In this document: positions 15,164 to 23,908 of the stretch, piece after piece
Layout of the letters: each line of letters opens with the position of its first letter
Numbering within the stretch: position 1 is the first letter of the stretch
Origin: an uncultured Collinsella sp.
Lineage (GTDB): Bacteria > Actinomycetota > Coriobacteriia > Coriobacteriales > Coriobacteriaceae
Assembly (NCBI GenBank): GCA_937923795.1
Contig: CALDWI010000032.1
Coordinates: forward strand, 52,671 to 116,670
Length of the DNA: 64,000 bases
Reading direction: 5' to 3'
Notes under the pieces: generated by a model
Databases searched by the model: none
What the model saw: the letters and a program-made list of their open reading frames with translations, nothing else
What the model was told of the DNA's origin: nothing
Program-made: the position numbers and the translations under genes

Positions 15164-16906
15164 CTACATACGCCCCAATTCGCCCACGATATGGCCCACG
15201 CGGTCCTCGGGCTCCTTGACCTCGACGCCGTTGTAGCGGAAGAACCGCGCCGGGTCGTGCATCAGGTCCTCGAGCGGCACCAGCACAAAGTCGCGCTCGC
15301 CAATGAGCGGATGCGGCAGGCGCAGCTTTTTGCCGCCGTGGGTCTCGCCGTCCATCCACAGCAGGTCCAGGTCGATGGTGCGCGGGCCGTTGACCTTGGC
15401 TTTCTTGGAGCGGTCACGCCCCAGCTCGGTCTCGATCTTCATAAGCTCGTCGAGCAGCACCAGCGGCGCCAGCTCGGTCTTGATCTCGATGACGGCGTTG
15501 GCAAACGCATCCTGGCGCGTCTCGTAGGCAGGCTCGCTCTCGTAAATACGCGAGCAATTGGACACGCAGGTGAGCGGGATCTCGGCGATCATGTCGCGCG
15601 CGGCGCGGATGTTGTCGCAACGATGCCCCAGGTTGGAGCCCACGGCCACAAACGCACGGCGCGGCTGCGGCTTGGCGACAGCCCAGTAACCGTTCAGGAA
15701 CTGCGCAAAGCCGGTGACGTCGTGCACGCGTACGATGTTGGCACCGGCCTGGATAGCGCCCAGGCACACGCCAAACGTGGCGGCATCGCGCGCGGCGGCA
15801 TCGGTCACGCCCGAGATGGCGCCCACAAAACGTTTGCGCGACACGGCGCACATGAGCGGATAGCCCAGCGACGCCATCTTGGCGGTCTCGCGCTGGATGA
15901 CGATGTCCTCGTTGGCCGTCTTGCCAAAGCCCGGACCGGGATCGATGCAGATGCGGTCGCGCGACACGCCGGCATGGATGAGCGTACGAGCCTGGTCGGA
16001 CAGAAAGCCCATGACACGGCGCATGATGGGCGCCGAATCGGGCAGGGTAAAGCGGCGAAGCTGAGAGGTGGGCACGTAGGCCTCCTCGCGGCGGGCGCTG
16101 CGGCGCATCATGGCGGCCAGGCGGTCATTGGACTCCGATTCGGCCTCGGTGGCTGCGGGCGCGGCCTCGGGCGCGGGCGCGACAGTCTCGGCGGCAGCAG
16201 CCTGCTCGGCGGCCGGCGTCTCCTGCTCGCTTGAAGGCTCGGGCGTGGGCTCCGGTTCGCCAAACGGCAACGAGGGCTGCACCACGCCGCCCGGAAGCTT
16301 GGCCTCCGACTTAGGCTCGCCCAGCAACTTGCCGCGACGGCGGCGAGCCGGCTTCTCGGCCTCACGCGCGGCCTCGGCAGCCGCCTCGCGCGCCTTCTCG
16401 GCAACAAACGCCGCTGCCGAGGTATCGAGCTGCACCGTTGCGTGCGTGCGGGTGGGCGCGGCGACCTCGCCGGCATGCATCACGATGACGCCGCAGGTGC
16501 TCGTCTTAACAAACTCGACCATCTTGGGGTCGGTGAAGCCGGTCACGTCGTTGACGATCGAGGCGCCGCAGCGCACGGCCGCCTTGGCAACCGCCACGTG
16601 GCGCGTGTCGATCGAGACGATAGCGCCCTCTTTGGCCAGCGCGCGCACCACGGGCAGCACGCGGCGAGCCTCCTCGTCGGGGTTGACCGGGGTAAAACCA
16701 GGGCGCGTGGACTCGCCGCCCACGTCGATGATGTCGGCACCGGCGTCGAGCATCGCCAGGCCGTACTCGATGGCGGCATCCGGGTCGAAGTGCTCCCCAC
16801 CGTCGCTAAACGAATCGGGCGTCACGTTGAGGACGCCCATGATGCGCGGGCGGTCAAAGCTGAGCTCATACTTTCCGCACCGCCATGTCTTGCTATCGTT
16901 CGCCAT
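15164..16906 (-). CDS. Fused dihydropteroate synthase and HPPK, with a large disordered insertion in the DHPS domain
   Basis: A 580-residue bifunctional folate enzyme. The DHPS part starts RIMGVLNVTPDSFSDGG (21-37), with GGESTRPG (63-70), SIVNDVTGF (116-124), the DPGPGFGKT motif (322-330) and the SRKRF signature (356-360). HPPK starts near residue 417 (AFVAVGSNLG) with the PRTIDLDLLWMDG and PHP motifs. Between MH...ATVQ (about 160) and RRVMGFLSDQA (about 296) lie about 135 residues rich in Ala, Glu, Pro and Arg, inside what is normally a short loop of the TIM barrel. The start has AGGAGG six bases upstream. It is co-transcribed with the birA-like gene. Confidence 0.93.
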   Translation of the reverse strand: MANDSKTWRCGKYELSFDRPRIMGVLNVTPDSFSDGGEHFDPDAAIEYGLAMLDAGADIIDVGGESTRPGFTPVNPDEEARRVLPVVRALAKEGAIVSIDTRHVAVAKAAVRCGASIVNDVTGFTDPKMVEFVKTSTCGVIVMHAGEVAAPTRTHATVQLDTSAAAFVAEKAREAAAEAAREAEKPARRRRGKLLGEPKSEAKLPGGVVQPSLPFGEPEPTPEPSSEQETPAAEQAAAAETVAPAPEAAPAATEAESESNDRLAAMMRRSARREEAYVPTSQLRRFTLPDSAPIMRRVMGFLSDQARTLIHAGVSRDRICIDPGPGFGKTANEDIVIQRETAKMASLGYPLMCAVSRKRFVGAISGVTDAAARDAATFGVCLGAIQAGANIVRVHDVTGFAQFLNGYWAVAKPQPRRAFVAVGSNLGHRCDNIRAARDMIAEIPLTCVSNCSRIYESEPAYETRQDAFANAVIEIKTELAPLVLLDELMKIETELGRDRSKKAKVNGPRTIDLDLLWMDGETHGGKKLRLPHPLIGERDFVLVPLEDLMHDPARFFRYNGVEVKEPEDRVGHIVGELGRM

Positions 16907-17000
16907 GAACATCCTCCTAAAATGCCCGCGCCACCGCGCTCGGGCGCAGGCGGTGGGGTCGCTTTGCAATCAGTTTTTCTATTGTATCCGCGCACACGGG

Positions 17001-17753
17001 CTAGAACGCAAACGCGGCCGCGATGTCGCAAGAAATCAGCAGGTCGGCATTTGCATCCTGATCGGTGGGAGCGAGATTGCAAATGGCCAGGGTATCGCCG
17101 GTAAAGTAGCGCGTAAGGCCCGCCGCCGGATACACCACGAGCGAGGTCCCGCCCACGATGAGGACATCGGCCGCGGCAATGGCGGCGACGGCGCCGGTCA
17201 GCACGCGCTCGTCGAGCGGCTCCTCGTAGAGCACCACATCGGGCTTAATGCGCCCGCCGCACGCAGGACACACGGGCACGCCCGCGGCGTCCTCGTGCTC
17301 GCGCGAGCAAATCCACTCGGCGCTATAGACCGCGCCGCACGACTGGCAAATGTTGCGATGGACCGATCCGTGCAGCTCGAACACGCGCTGTGAGCCAGCC
17401 ATCTGATGCAGACCGTCGATATTTTGCGTCACCACGGCATCAAGCTTACCGGCGCGCTCCAACTCGGCCAGCTTGGTGTGGCAGCGGTTGGGCTTAGCGT
17501 TAAGCGCGATCATCTTGGTGCGGTAAAAGTCGAAGAACTCGGCCGGATGCGCCTCGTAAAAGCTATGCGAGAGCATGGTCTCGGGCGGATAGGCAAACTG
17601 CTGGTGATATAGGCCGTCCACGCTGCGGAAATCGGGGATGCCACTCGCCGTGGAAACGCCCGCGCCGCCAAAGAAGACCACGCGCTTGTGGGTGCCGAAC
17701 AGCTCCGCCAGCGCGGCGGAGGCCTGTTTGGAGTCCGTTATCGCCTGCGTCAT
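17001..17753 (-). CDS. NAD-dependent protein deacylase (sirtuin, Sir2/CobB family)
   Basis: The 250-residue protein has the NAD-binding motif FFGGAGVSTASGIPDFRS, the TQNIDGLH motif and catalytic His in ELHGSVHR. A zinc finger follows (CQSCG...CSREHEDAAGVPVCPACGG), then GGTSLVVYPAAG. It removes acyl groups from lysines using NAD. The start at 17753 follows GGAGGA. It is divergent from the exonuclease III gene with about 136 bases between them. Confidence 0.95.
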   Translation of the reverse strand: MTQAITDSKQASAALAELFGTHKRVVFFGGAGVSTASGIPDFRSVDGLYHQQFAYPPETMLSHSFYEAHPAEFFDFYRTKMIALNAKPNRCHTKLAELERAGKLDAVVTQNIDGLHQMAGSQRVFELHGSVHRNICQSCGAVYSAEWICSREHEDAAGVPVCPACGGRIKPDVVLYEEPLDERVLTGAVAAIAAADVLIVGGTSLVVYPAAGLTRYFTGDTLAICNLAPTDQDANADLLISCDIAAAFAF

Positions 17754-17889
17754 ATGAGTCCTCCGTCCTTGTTGGTCGGGCAGCGTCGGGCGATGTCCCA
17801 GCATGCGGCCTTTGGGTCAGCACGCGCGGTGCCCACCACCGCCCCTGTTGCGCTAATCTTAAGCCTGCCAACCCCGTCGAAAGGACACC

Positions 17890-18708
17890 ATGCCTCAGAC
17901 TTACACTTTCGCCTCGTGGAACGTCAACGGCCTGCGCGCCGTGCTCAAAAAGGACCCGAGCTTTATCCAGATCGCGCAAGAACTCGACGTCGATATCCTG
18001 GCGTTGCAAGAGACCAAGTTGCAAGAAGGCCAGGTTGATATTGACCTGCCCGGCTATCGCCAAACCTGGAGCTACGCCGAGCGTAAAGGCTATTCGGGCA
18101 CTGCGGTCTTTAGCCGCCAGGAACCGCTGCGCGTGCTGCACGCCGACGCGCTGTTACCCTACGCCGGCGAGGGCGAGGCGGCCGAGCTCGTCGCCCAAGC
18201 CGCAACCGAGGGCCGCGTCTGCGCGTTGGAGTTCGACAAGTTCTGGTTTGTGGATGTCTATACGCCCAACGCCCAAAACGAGCTCGCGCGCATCGATGTG
18301 CGCATGGCCTGGGACGATGCCTATCGCGGCTTTTTGAGCGCGCTTGAGCGCGAGACCGGCAAGCCCGTGGTGACCTGCGGCGACTTTAACGTAGCGCACG
18401 AAGAGATCGACCTTAAGAACCCCAAGTCCAACCGCGGCAACGCAGGCTTTTCGGACGAAGAGCGTGGTAAGTTTACCGAGCTGCTCGACGCCGGTTTTAC
18501 CGATACCTGGCGCGCGGCAAACCCCGACGTCGAGGGTATCTACAGCTGGTGGAGCTATCGCTTTAATGCCCGCAAGAACAACGCCGGCTGGCGCATCGAT
18601 TACTTCCTGGTGAGCGACGCAATCGCCGGCAACGTGCGCGACGCCGGCATCCGCGGCGATATCTTCGGCAGCGACCACTGCCCCGTCACCCTCACGCTAG
18701 AGCTCTAG
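17890..18708 (+). CDS. xth: Exodeoxyribonuclease III / AP endonuclease
   Basis: The 272-residue protein is of the ExoIII/ExoA type. Visible are SWNVNGLRAV, LQETK (metal ligand Glu), a YSGTAVFSR region, GDFNVAHEEIDLKNP, and the C-terminal WRIDYFLVS...FGSDHCPV with the catalytic Asp-His pair. It acts in base excision repair of abasic sites and trims 3' ends. AAAGGA lies five bases before the start. Confidence 0.95.
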   Translation: MPQTYTFASWNVNGLRAVLKKDPSFIQIAQELDVDILALQETKLQEGQVDIDLPGYRQTWSYAERKGYSGTAVFSRQEPLRVLHADALLPYAGEGEAAELVAQAATEGRVCALEFDKFWFVDVYTPNAQNELARIDVRMAWDDAYRGFLSALERETGKPVVTCGDFNVAHEEIDLKNPKSNRGNAGFSDEERGKFTELLDAGFTDTWRAANPDVEGIYSWWSYRFNARKNNAGWRIDYFLVSDAIAGNVRDAGIRGDIFGSDHCPVTLTLEL

Positions 18709-18723
18709 CGCCAAGCAATTCCT

Positions 18724-18755
18724 GGGGGACAGAGGAAAACAGATCATGTGACCCC
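18724..18755. repeat. Dispersed GGGGACAG element
   Basis: It contains GACAGAGGAAAACAGATCAT, an inverted, diverged copy of the repeat at 3397-3432 and 3636-3671. It begins 16 bases after the xth stop codon. Confidence 0.55.
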
Positions 18756-18766
18756 TCTCCCCCTAT

Positions 18767-18835
18767 AAGTTGCGGTGGAATAGTTCCTGTTTGGGCAGCA
18801 AATAGCCAAAAACGAGAACTATTCCACCGCAAGTT
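18767..18835. repeat. Intergenic hairpin between convergent xth and the ECF operon
   Basis: Arms 18767-18791 and 18811-18835 share GCGGTGGAATAGTTC and its complement (about 22 of 25 pairs) around a 19-nt loop. Lying between two convergent genes, it could serve as a bidirectional terminator, but neither side has a clear T-tract. Confidence 0.75.
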
Positions 18836-18856
18836 CGTGAGGGAACGCGAAATGCC

Positions 18857-19570
18857 CTACAGTCCGTATTTCACGACGACACGGTTAATGCGACGGCACC
18901 AAGGCTTGTACAGGGCGGCCAAGAACACGCAGGTCGCGAGGCCGTGTGTGATATCGAACGGCACTGCCGTGGCAAGACGCGCCACGGCACCCGCCCAAGT
19001 AAGCGGCTGTACAAATCCAATGATGTCATACGCGTTAATCACGACGCCATAGAGCAAGCCCGACGCAAAACCGTACGCCAGCAGCGCCGGCAATCGCACG
19101 GTGCCGTCGGCGCGGTCGAACGCACCCGCGTACGCCAGCGCGCCGCCAACATAGCCAACCAGGCCCCAGGCATACATCTGCCACGGCGTCCACATGCCCT
19201 GCCCAAAAAAGAAATTGCTGGTCAGCGCCGCCAACGCACCGACCATAAAGGCGTTACGACGACCGAGTGTCGCCCCGGCGATAATGGCGATGGCACTCAC
19301 GGGTTTAAAGTCGGGAATGGGGCCGAACAAGATGCGGCCCGCCGCAGCCAGCGCCGCCAACACCAGCGTGGGCATAATCTGGCGCAGGCCCGGTCGCGAC
19401 GCCTCGTAGCCCGCAAAGAACAGCGCGAGCACGAGCGCCACCACGACAAGCATGGCAAGCGCCGCCTGCTCAATGCCCGCCAGCAACGCCGCAGCCATCA
19501 CCACTGGCACCGCCAGCAGCAGCGGGATCTCCAGTTTTGTAAGCAGGCGCGCGACGCGATAATCCGTCAT
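18857..19570 (-). CDS. ECF transporter S component (CbrT-like)
   Basis: A 237-residue membrane protein with about six hydrophobic helices. FGPIPDFKPVSAIAIIAGA and the loop FFFGQGMWTPWQMYAWG resemble S components annotated for cobalamin (CbrT type), though substrate assignment by this motif alone is weak. It is the last gene of the ECF operon, starting four bases after the fused-ATPase stop. It pairs with the ATPase and T component to take up a vitamin or micronutrient. The start at 19570 is chosen over an upstream frame that overlaps the ATPase gene. Confidence 0.8.
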   Translation of the reverse strand: MTDYRVARLLTKLEIPLLLAVPVVMAAALLAGIEQAALAMLVVVALVLALFFAGYEASRPGLRQIMPTLVLAALAAAGRILFGPIPDFKPVSAIAIIAGATLGRRNAFMVGALAALTSNFFFGQGMWTPWQMYAWGLVGYVGGALAYAGAFDRADGTVRLPALLAYGFASGLLYGVVINAYDIIGFVQPLTWAGAVARLATAVPFDITHGLATCVFLAALYKPWCRRINRVVVKYGL

Positions 19571-19574
19571 CCCA

Positions 19575-21218
19575 TCACGCCCTATAAAACACGTTGTCGG
19601 TAAAGAAGTCGGCCGGCGGCTCCATGCAGGCAATCTCACCGTCAAACATCATGGCAATGTCATCGGCAACCTGCTCAGCAAAATCCAGATCGTGCGTAGC
19701 CATGATGACGGTGCCGCCAGCCTTCGCATGGTCACGCAGGGCGCGGGCGATGATGCGGCGACTCTCCAGGTCCAAGCCCTTCGTGGGCTCGTCAAGCAGC
19801 AGCAGCTCGGGGCCGATCAGCAGCAGCTTTGCCAGTGCGAGCAGCTGGCGCTGTCCGCCCGAGAGGTCGTAGGGGTGGCGCGTCTCCAGGCCGTCCAATC
19901 CCAGTTGCGTCGCACGCTCCCGCGCCAAGTTCTCGTCATATCCGCAGGTCGAAGCCCATTCCATCAGCTCGTCGCGAACCGTCTCGGCAACCAGCAATGC
20001 TTTGGGATTCTGAGGCAGCAGCGCCGCCGAGGCCGCCCCGCGCTCCATATGCCCACGCTGCAACTTGACCGTCTTGGCCAGCACCGAAAGCATCGTCGAC
20101 TTACCGCATCCGTTGCCGCCCACGATCGCATGCACCGCACCGGCCGAAAACGACGTATCGAGCCCACGCAACACCCAGCCGGACGCTCGATCGTAGCGAA
20201 ACCAACCTTCCGACAGGGTGGTAGCCGACCCAGCGTGCATTTTTTGGAGTATTCTGCTTCCATCCGTGCGCGGGAAGGCTTCCGAGCCATTCTCGAGCGA
20301 CGTTTGCGCCACAAATTTGGACGATTTGTCCAATTCTGAACTTTTTTTCGCGCTCGATACGTCCCCGGGCGGCTCCAGAGAGCCCAAATTGTCCTCACGC
20401 CTGCTGAATACTCCGTTTTGTGCACATCGGATGGCACCCCACCCCCACGTGTCATCGGAAAACAGCGATTCTCGGCGTCCCAAAGATGCCATATCCGCCG
20501 CCTCGTGCACGCGGCCATCCTCAATCCGGTACGCACACGTCGCGTATTCGAGCATTGGGCGCGGCTGATGCGTCGCCACAACAACCGTGCAGCCCAGCTC
20601 GCGATTCACACGAAACAGCGCGTGCAGGAAATTCTTCTCGGCAACGGGATCGAGCTGAGACGTGGGCTCGTCGAGCAGCAGCACGTGCGGGCGCAGCGCC
20701 AGGACGGCGGCAAGCGACAGCAGCTGCTTGCGGCCACCCGAAAGCGTATCGGTATCACGATGAAGCCAGTCCTCCAGACCAAAGAAATAGCTGGTCTCGG
20801 CAACACGGCGGCGCATCTCGTCGCGCGACACACCCAGATTCTCTAGGCCAAACGCCATCTCGTGCCACACGGTCTCGCACACGATCTGGTTCTCGGGATC
20901 CTGGAACACATAGCCCACGCGCTCCGCAGACGCGCGCACGTCCATGTCGGCAACGTTCTCGCCCAGCACGCGCGCATCGCCAGTGCGCTCGCCCGCCGGA
21001 GCGATCTCGGGCTTGAGCAGCGACAGCAGCGTCGACTTACCCGATCCGGTACCGCCGACAAGCAGCGCAAATGCACCTTGAGGAACAGACCAGTCGAGCC
21101 CCTCGAGCACCGCATCATCAGCCCCGGGGTAGGCAAAGCTCAGGCTCCGCACCTCAATCGCCGGCATATCCGGGCCGCACGCCGCGCCCGACACCGGGCC
21201 CCTATCCAACCGAGCCAT
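19575..21218 (-). CDS. ECF transporter fused double ATPase (EcfA1-EcfA2) with a repeat-derived linker
   Basis: A 547-residue protein with two ABC domains. Domain 1 (about 19-245) has Walker A GGTGSGKST, Q-loop FQDPENQIV, signature LSGGRKQ and Walker B LLLDEPTSQLD. Domain 2 (about 335-545) has GGNGCGKST, signature LSGGQRQ and LLLDEPTKGLD. They form the ATPase pair of an ECF module in one chain. The linker at about residues 265-328 is Ser/Lys/Glu rich, and its DNA (20235-20425) has 23-bp inverted ends, so a palindromic element appears to have been captured in frame. The ATG overlaps the EcfT stop (TGATG), with AGAGG as SD. Confidence 0.92.
   Translation of the reverse strand: MARLDRGPVSGAACGPDMPAIEVRSLSFAYPGADDAVLEGLDWSVPQGAFALLVGGTGSGKSTLLSLLKPEIAPAGERTGDARVLGENVADMDVRASAERVGYVFQDPENQIVCETVWHEMAFGLENLGVSRDEMRRRVAETSYFFGLEDWLHRDTDTLSGGRKQLLSLAAVLALRPHVLLLDEPTSQLDPVAEKNFLHALFRVNRELGCTVVVATHQPRPMLEYATCAYRIEDGRVHEAADMASLGRRESLFSDDTWGWGAIRCAQNGVFSRREDNLGSLEPPGDVSSAKKSSELDKSSKFVAQTSLENGSEAFPRTDGSRILQKMHAGSATTLSEGWFRYDRASGWVLRGLDTSFSAGAVHAIVGGNGCGKSTMLSVLAKTVKLQRGHMERGAASAALLPQNPKALLVAETVRDELMEWASTCGYDENLARERATQLGLDGLETRHPYDLSGGQRQLLALAKLLLIGPELLLLDEPTKGLDLESRRIIARALRDHAKAGGTVIMATHDLDFAEQVADDIAMMFDGEIACMEPPADFFTDNVFYRA
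20235..20425. repeat. Palindromic element inserted in frame within the ECF ATPase gene
   Basis: Ends 20235-20257 and 20403-20425 are inverted repeats with about five mismatches in 23 (shared core GGAGTATTC and GTGCA). The 191-bp interior includes the poly-A-like GCGAAAAAAAGTTC and is richer in A+T than the flanking ABC domains. It encodes the linker between the domains without a stop. Confidence 0.7.
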
Positions 21219-22105
21219 CAGCCAAACCTCTTCTTATCAATCGCGTGCAACGCGCAAGGCAGCACCATCCAGGCAGCGTACACGACATAGCCCGGCCACG
21301 GCGCCGGCACCGAGAGCTGCGGATAAAACGAATACTGCGTCGTCGCGGTCCATGCCACTGCCACCACAGCGGCGCCAAACAGCGCAAGCCCCACCAGCGC
21401 GGCAACATCGCCGCGCCCCAGCCGGTACCGCGCATACGTCGTACGACGCGTCGCGGCACCCCACCCGCGCGAGCGCATCGCGTCCGCGCGCTCCAGCGAA
21501 TCTTCCATGCCCCAGCCCATCAACACACTCGATGCCCGCAGGCGCGAGCGCACGGGGTCGGCCGGCGCGCGCCCCGGCACGTCAATCGCATCTTGCACCG
21601 CCAGCACCGTGCGGCCGCGGCGCAAAAACTGCGGGATAAGCCTCATGCACATCGAGATCATGAGCGCAATCACCGGCGCGGCGTTGCCTAACAGTGCGAG
21701 TACCTTGTCGTATTCGAGCATCGACGCCGCGGCCTCAAACCACAGCACGCTCGCCACAAACAGCCCGCCCATGCACAGGCCGTATACCATGCTTTCCAGA
21801 TACACCGCGCGCATGCCAATACGGAACAGCTCCGTCGAGCCCGAGGCGTTAAACAGCGGATTGACCAGCGCGATAATCAAAATCACCGGCAACTGCCAGC
21901 GGAGTGCGCCCAGCGTGCGGGCAGCCCCACGCGTCGCAAATCCATACGCCAGCCCGCCTGCGAGCGACAGCGCGATTAGCACCGGTTGCATCGAGAACAT
22001 GGTGAGCCCCAGCGTCAGCACTATATAGAGTGCCGGCACAGCCGGATGCGACATCGAGAACGCCGCGACGGGCTCGCCGCCAAACTCCTCTTGTATGTTG
22101 TCCAC
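21218..22105 (-). CDS. ECF transporter T component (EcfT)
   Basis: The protein has about 295 residues if the GTG at 22105 is used. It has several membrane helices (FSMSHPAVPALYIVLTLGL onward) and a cytoplasmic coupling region, ARASSVLMGWGMEDSLERADAMRSRGWG type, containing the conserved A-R-G pattern that contacts the ATPases. It anchors the ATPases and S component. The start is uncertain: GTG at 22111 and an ATG much further upstream (22276) are also in frame, but GAGGGG upstream and the family N-terminus favour 22105. It is the first gene of the ECF operon and divergent from glmU. Confidence 0.85.
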   Translation of the reverse strand: MDNIQEEFGGEPVAAFSMSHPAVPALYIVLTLGLTMFSMQPVLIALSLAGGLAYGFATRGAARTLGALRWQLPVILIIALVNPLFNASGSTELFRIGMRAVYLESMVYGLCMGGLFVASVLWFEAAASMLEYDKVLALLGNAAPVIALMISMCMRLIPQFLRRGRTVLAVQDAIDVPGRAPADPVRSRLRASSVLMGWGMEDSLERADAMRSRGWGAATRRTTYARYRLGRGDVAALVGLALFGAAVVAVAWTATTQYSFYPQLSVPAPWPGYVVYAAWMVLPCALHAIDKKRFG

Positions 22106-22304
22106 GGGCACCCCCGTCCCCTCGCTCAAACGACAGCTCCGCAGCACCGCCAACGCCGCACGCAAGCAGCGCAAACGCCACGCCGGCGGCGCAAGCCTCA
22201 AGCGCCGCAAACCAATCGCTACGCGCTCAACATATGCCTGCGGTATCATATTGCGCCGTGTATCGTTTCCAAACACACGTCTCTATAACGTAACAGGAGA
22301 TCAC

Positions 22305-23717
22305 ATGGACGCAACCGCAATTATCCTCGCTGCCGGCGAGGGCACCCGCATGAAGTCGAACCACTGCAAGGTTTCGCACAAGATCCTGGGCAAGCCCATG
22401 GTCCAGTGGATCGTCGACGCCACCATCAAGGCCGGCTGCAGCCGCGTCGTGGTCGTCATCGGCAGCCACGCCGACGAGATGCGCGCCCTCATCGACGGCG
22501 CCTACGCCAGCAGCGCCACCAAGGTCGAGTGCGTCGAGCAGACCGAGCGCCTGGGCACCGGTCACGCCGTGAAGGTCGCGCTCGAGGCCTGCGGCATCAC
22601 GCAAGGCCCCGTCGTCGTGCTCAACGGCGACCTGCCGCTCATCACCGCCGACACCGTCGCCAAGTTCGCACAGACCGTCGCTACCGGCGAGCTCGCCTGC
22701 ACCGTCATGACCATGACCCCGCCCGACCCCTTCGGCTACGGCCGCATCAAGCTGGGCGCCGACGGCCAGATCGAGCGCATCATCGAGCAGAAGGACTGCA
22801 CGCCCGAGCAGGCCGCCACGCTGCTGGAGTGCAACGCCGGCTGCTACGCCTTTGACGGCGCGCAGCTCGCCGCCCACATTAACGAGATCGGCAACGACAA
22901 CGCGCAGTCCGAGTACTACCTGCCCGACATGCTCGAAATCCTCAAGGGTCACGGCCAGGCGGTCTCCATCTTCCACTGCGATGACTACCGCGACGGCCTG
23001 GGCGTCAACAGCCGCATTCAGCTCGCGCAGCTCACCGCTATCGCACGCGACCGCATCAACGAGCACTGGATGGCCGAGGGCGTTACCTTCATCGACCCCA
23101 CGCAGGCCTGGATCGGCCCCGATGCCGTTATCGGCCGCGACACCGTCGTGTGGCCGCAGACGCACCTGATCGGGCACGTCACCGTGGGCGAGGAGTGCCA
23201 GCTCGGCCCCAACAGCCGCCTCACCGACACCACCGTCGGCAGCGGCTGCACCATCGATGAAACCATCGCCATCGAGGCCGTCATCGAGAACGGCGTCGAC
23301 TGCGGCCCGCGCGCCTACCTGCGCCCGGGCACTCATATGCTCGACGGCTCCAAGGCCGGCACGCACGTGGAGATCAAGAAGTCCACGATCGGCGAGGGCT
23401 CCAAGGTTCCGCACCTGTCCTACATCGGCGACACCACCATGGGCCCCGGCGTCAACGTGGGCGCGGGCTCCATCACCTGCAACTACGACGGCGTGCACAA
23501 GCACAAGACCGTCATCGGCAAGGATGCCTTCATCGGTTCCGACACCATGATGGTCGCTCCCGCCCAGATCGGCGACGGCGCACTCGTGGCCGCCGGCTCC
23601 GTCATCACCGAGCCGGTCCCGGCTGACGCACTCGGCCTGGGCCGCGCCCGTCAGGTAAATATTGAGGGCTGGGCCGCCGATTATCGCCGCCGCCTGCACG
23701 AGGACGACGAGGCATAA
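22305..23717 (+). CDS. glmU: Bifunctional UDP-GlcNAc pyrophosphorylase / GlcN-1-P acetyltransferase
   Basis: A 470-residue enzyme. The N-terminal uridylyltransferase has LAAGEGTRMKS (7-17), a QTERLGTGHAV motif and the NGDLPLI metal site. The C-terminal left-handed beta-helix acetyltransferase has hexapeptide repeats (about 260-440) and YIGDTTMGPGVNVGAGSITCNYDG. It makes UDP-GlcNAc for peptidoglycan. ACAGGAG precedes the start by about 5 bases, and TATAAC at about 22283 is a possible -10. Confidence 0.97.
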   Translation: MDATAIILAAGEGTRMKSNHCKVSHKILGKPMVQWIVDATIKAGCSRVVVVIGSHADEMRALIDGAYASSATKVECVEQTERLGTGHAVKVALEACGITQGPVVVLNGDLPLITADTVAKFAQTVATGELACTVMTMTPPDPFGYGRIKLGADGQIERIIEQKDCTPEQAATLLECNAGCYAFDGAQLAAHINEIGNDNAQSEYYLPDMLEILKGHGQAVSIFHCDDYRDGLGVNSRIQLAQLTAIARDRINEHWMAEGVTFIDPTQAWIGPDAVIGRDTVVWPQTHLIGHVTVGEECQLGPNSRLTDTTVGSGCTIDETIAIEAVIENGVDCGPRAYLRPGTHMLDGSKAGTHVEIKKSTIGEGSKVPHLSYIGDTTMGPGVNVGAGSITCNYDGVHKHKTVIGKDAFIGSDTMMVAPAQIGDGALVAAGSVITEPVPADALGLGRARQVNIEGWAADYRRRLHEDDEA

Positions 23718-23735
23718 CGTTTTACCAAGCATCTA

Positions 23736-23768
23736 AGGAGCTGCTCCCATGGGGACGGCTCCTTTTTC
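23736..23768 (+). terminator. Terminator after glmU
   Basis: AGGAGC...GGCTCCT stem with an inner CTCCCATGGGGA pairing, followed by TTTTTCT, 19 bases after the stop. Confidence 0.85.
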
Positions 23769-23908
23769 TATGCTGACCTGCGCGGCCGGATGAGTGGTCG
23801 GTTCGTGTCCGTTGACGGTAAAGACGTTATCAAGACTCGATAAACCCCGCCGCGCGGTTACAATGCAACAAGGCATCTATATGGCATTCGATATAAAGGA
23901 GAAGGGTA

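Noticed and set aside
22095..22304. Cobalamin riboswitch upstream of the ECF operon
   Set aside because: No B12-box or matching multi-helix structure was seen in the divergent region with glmU.
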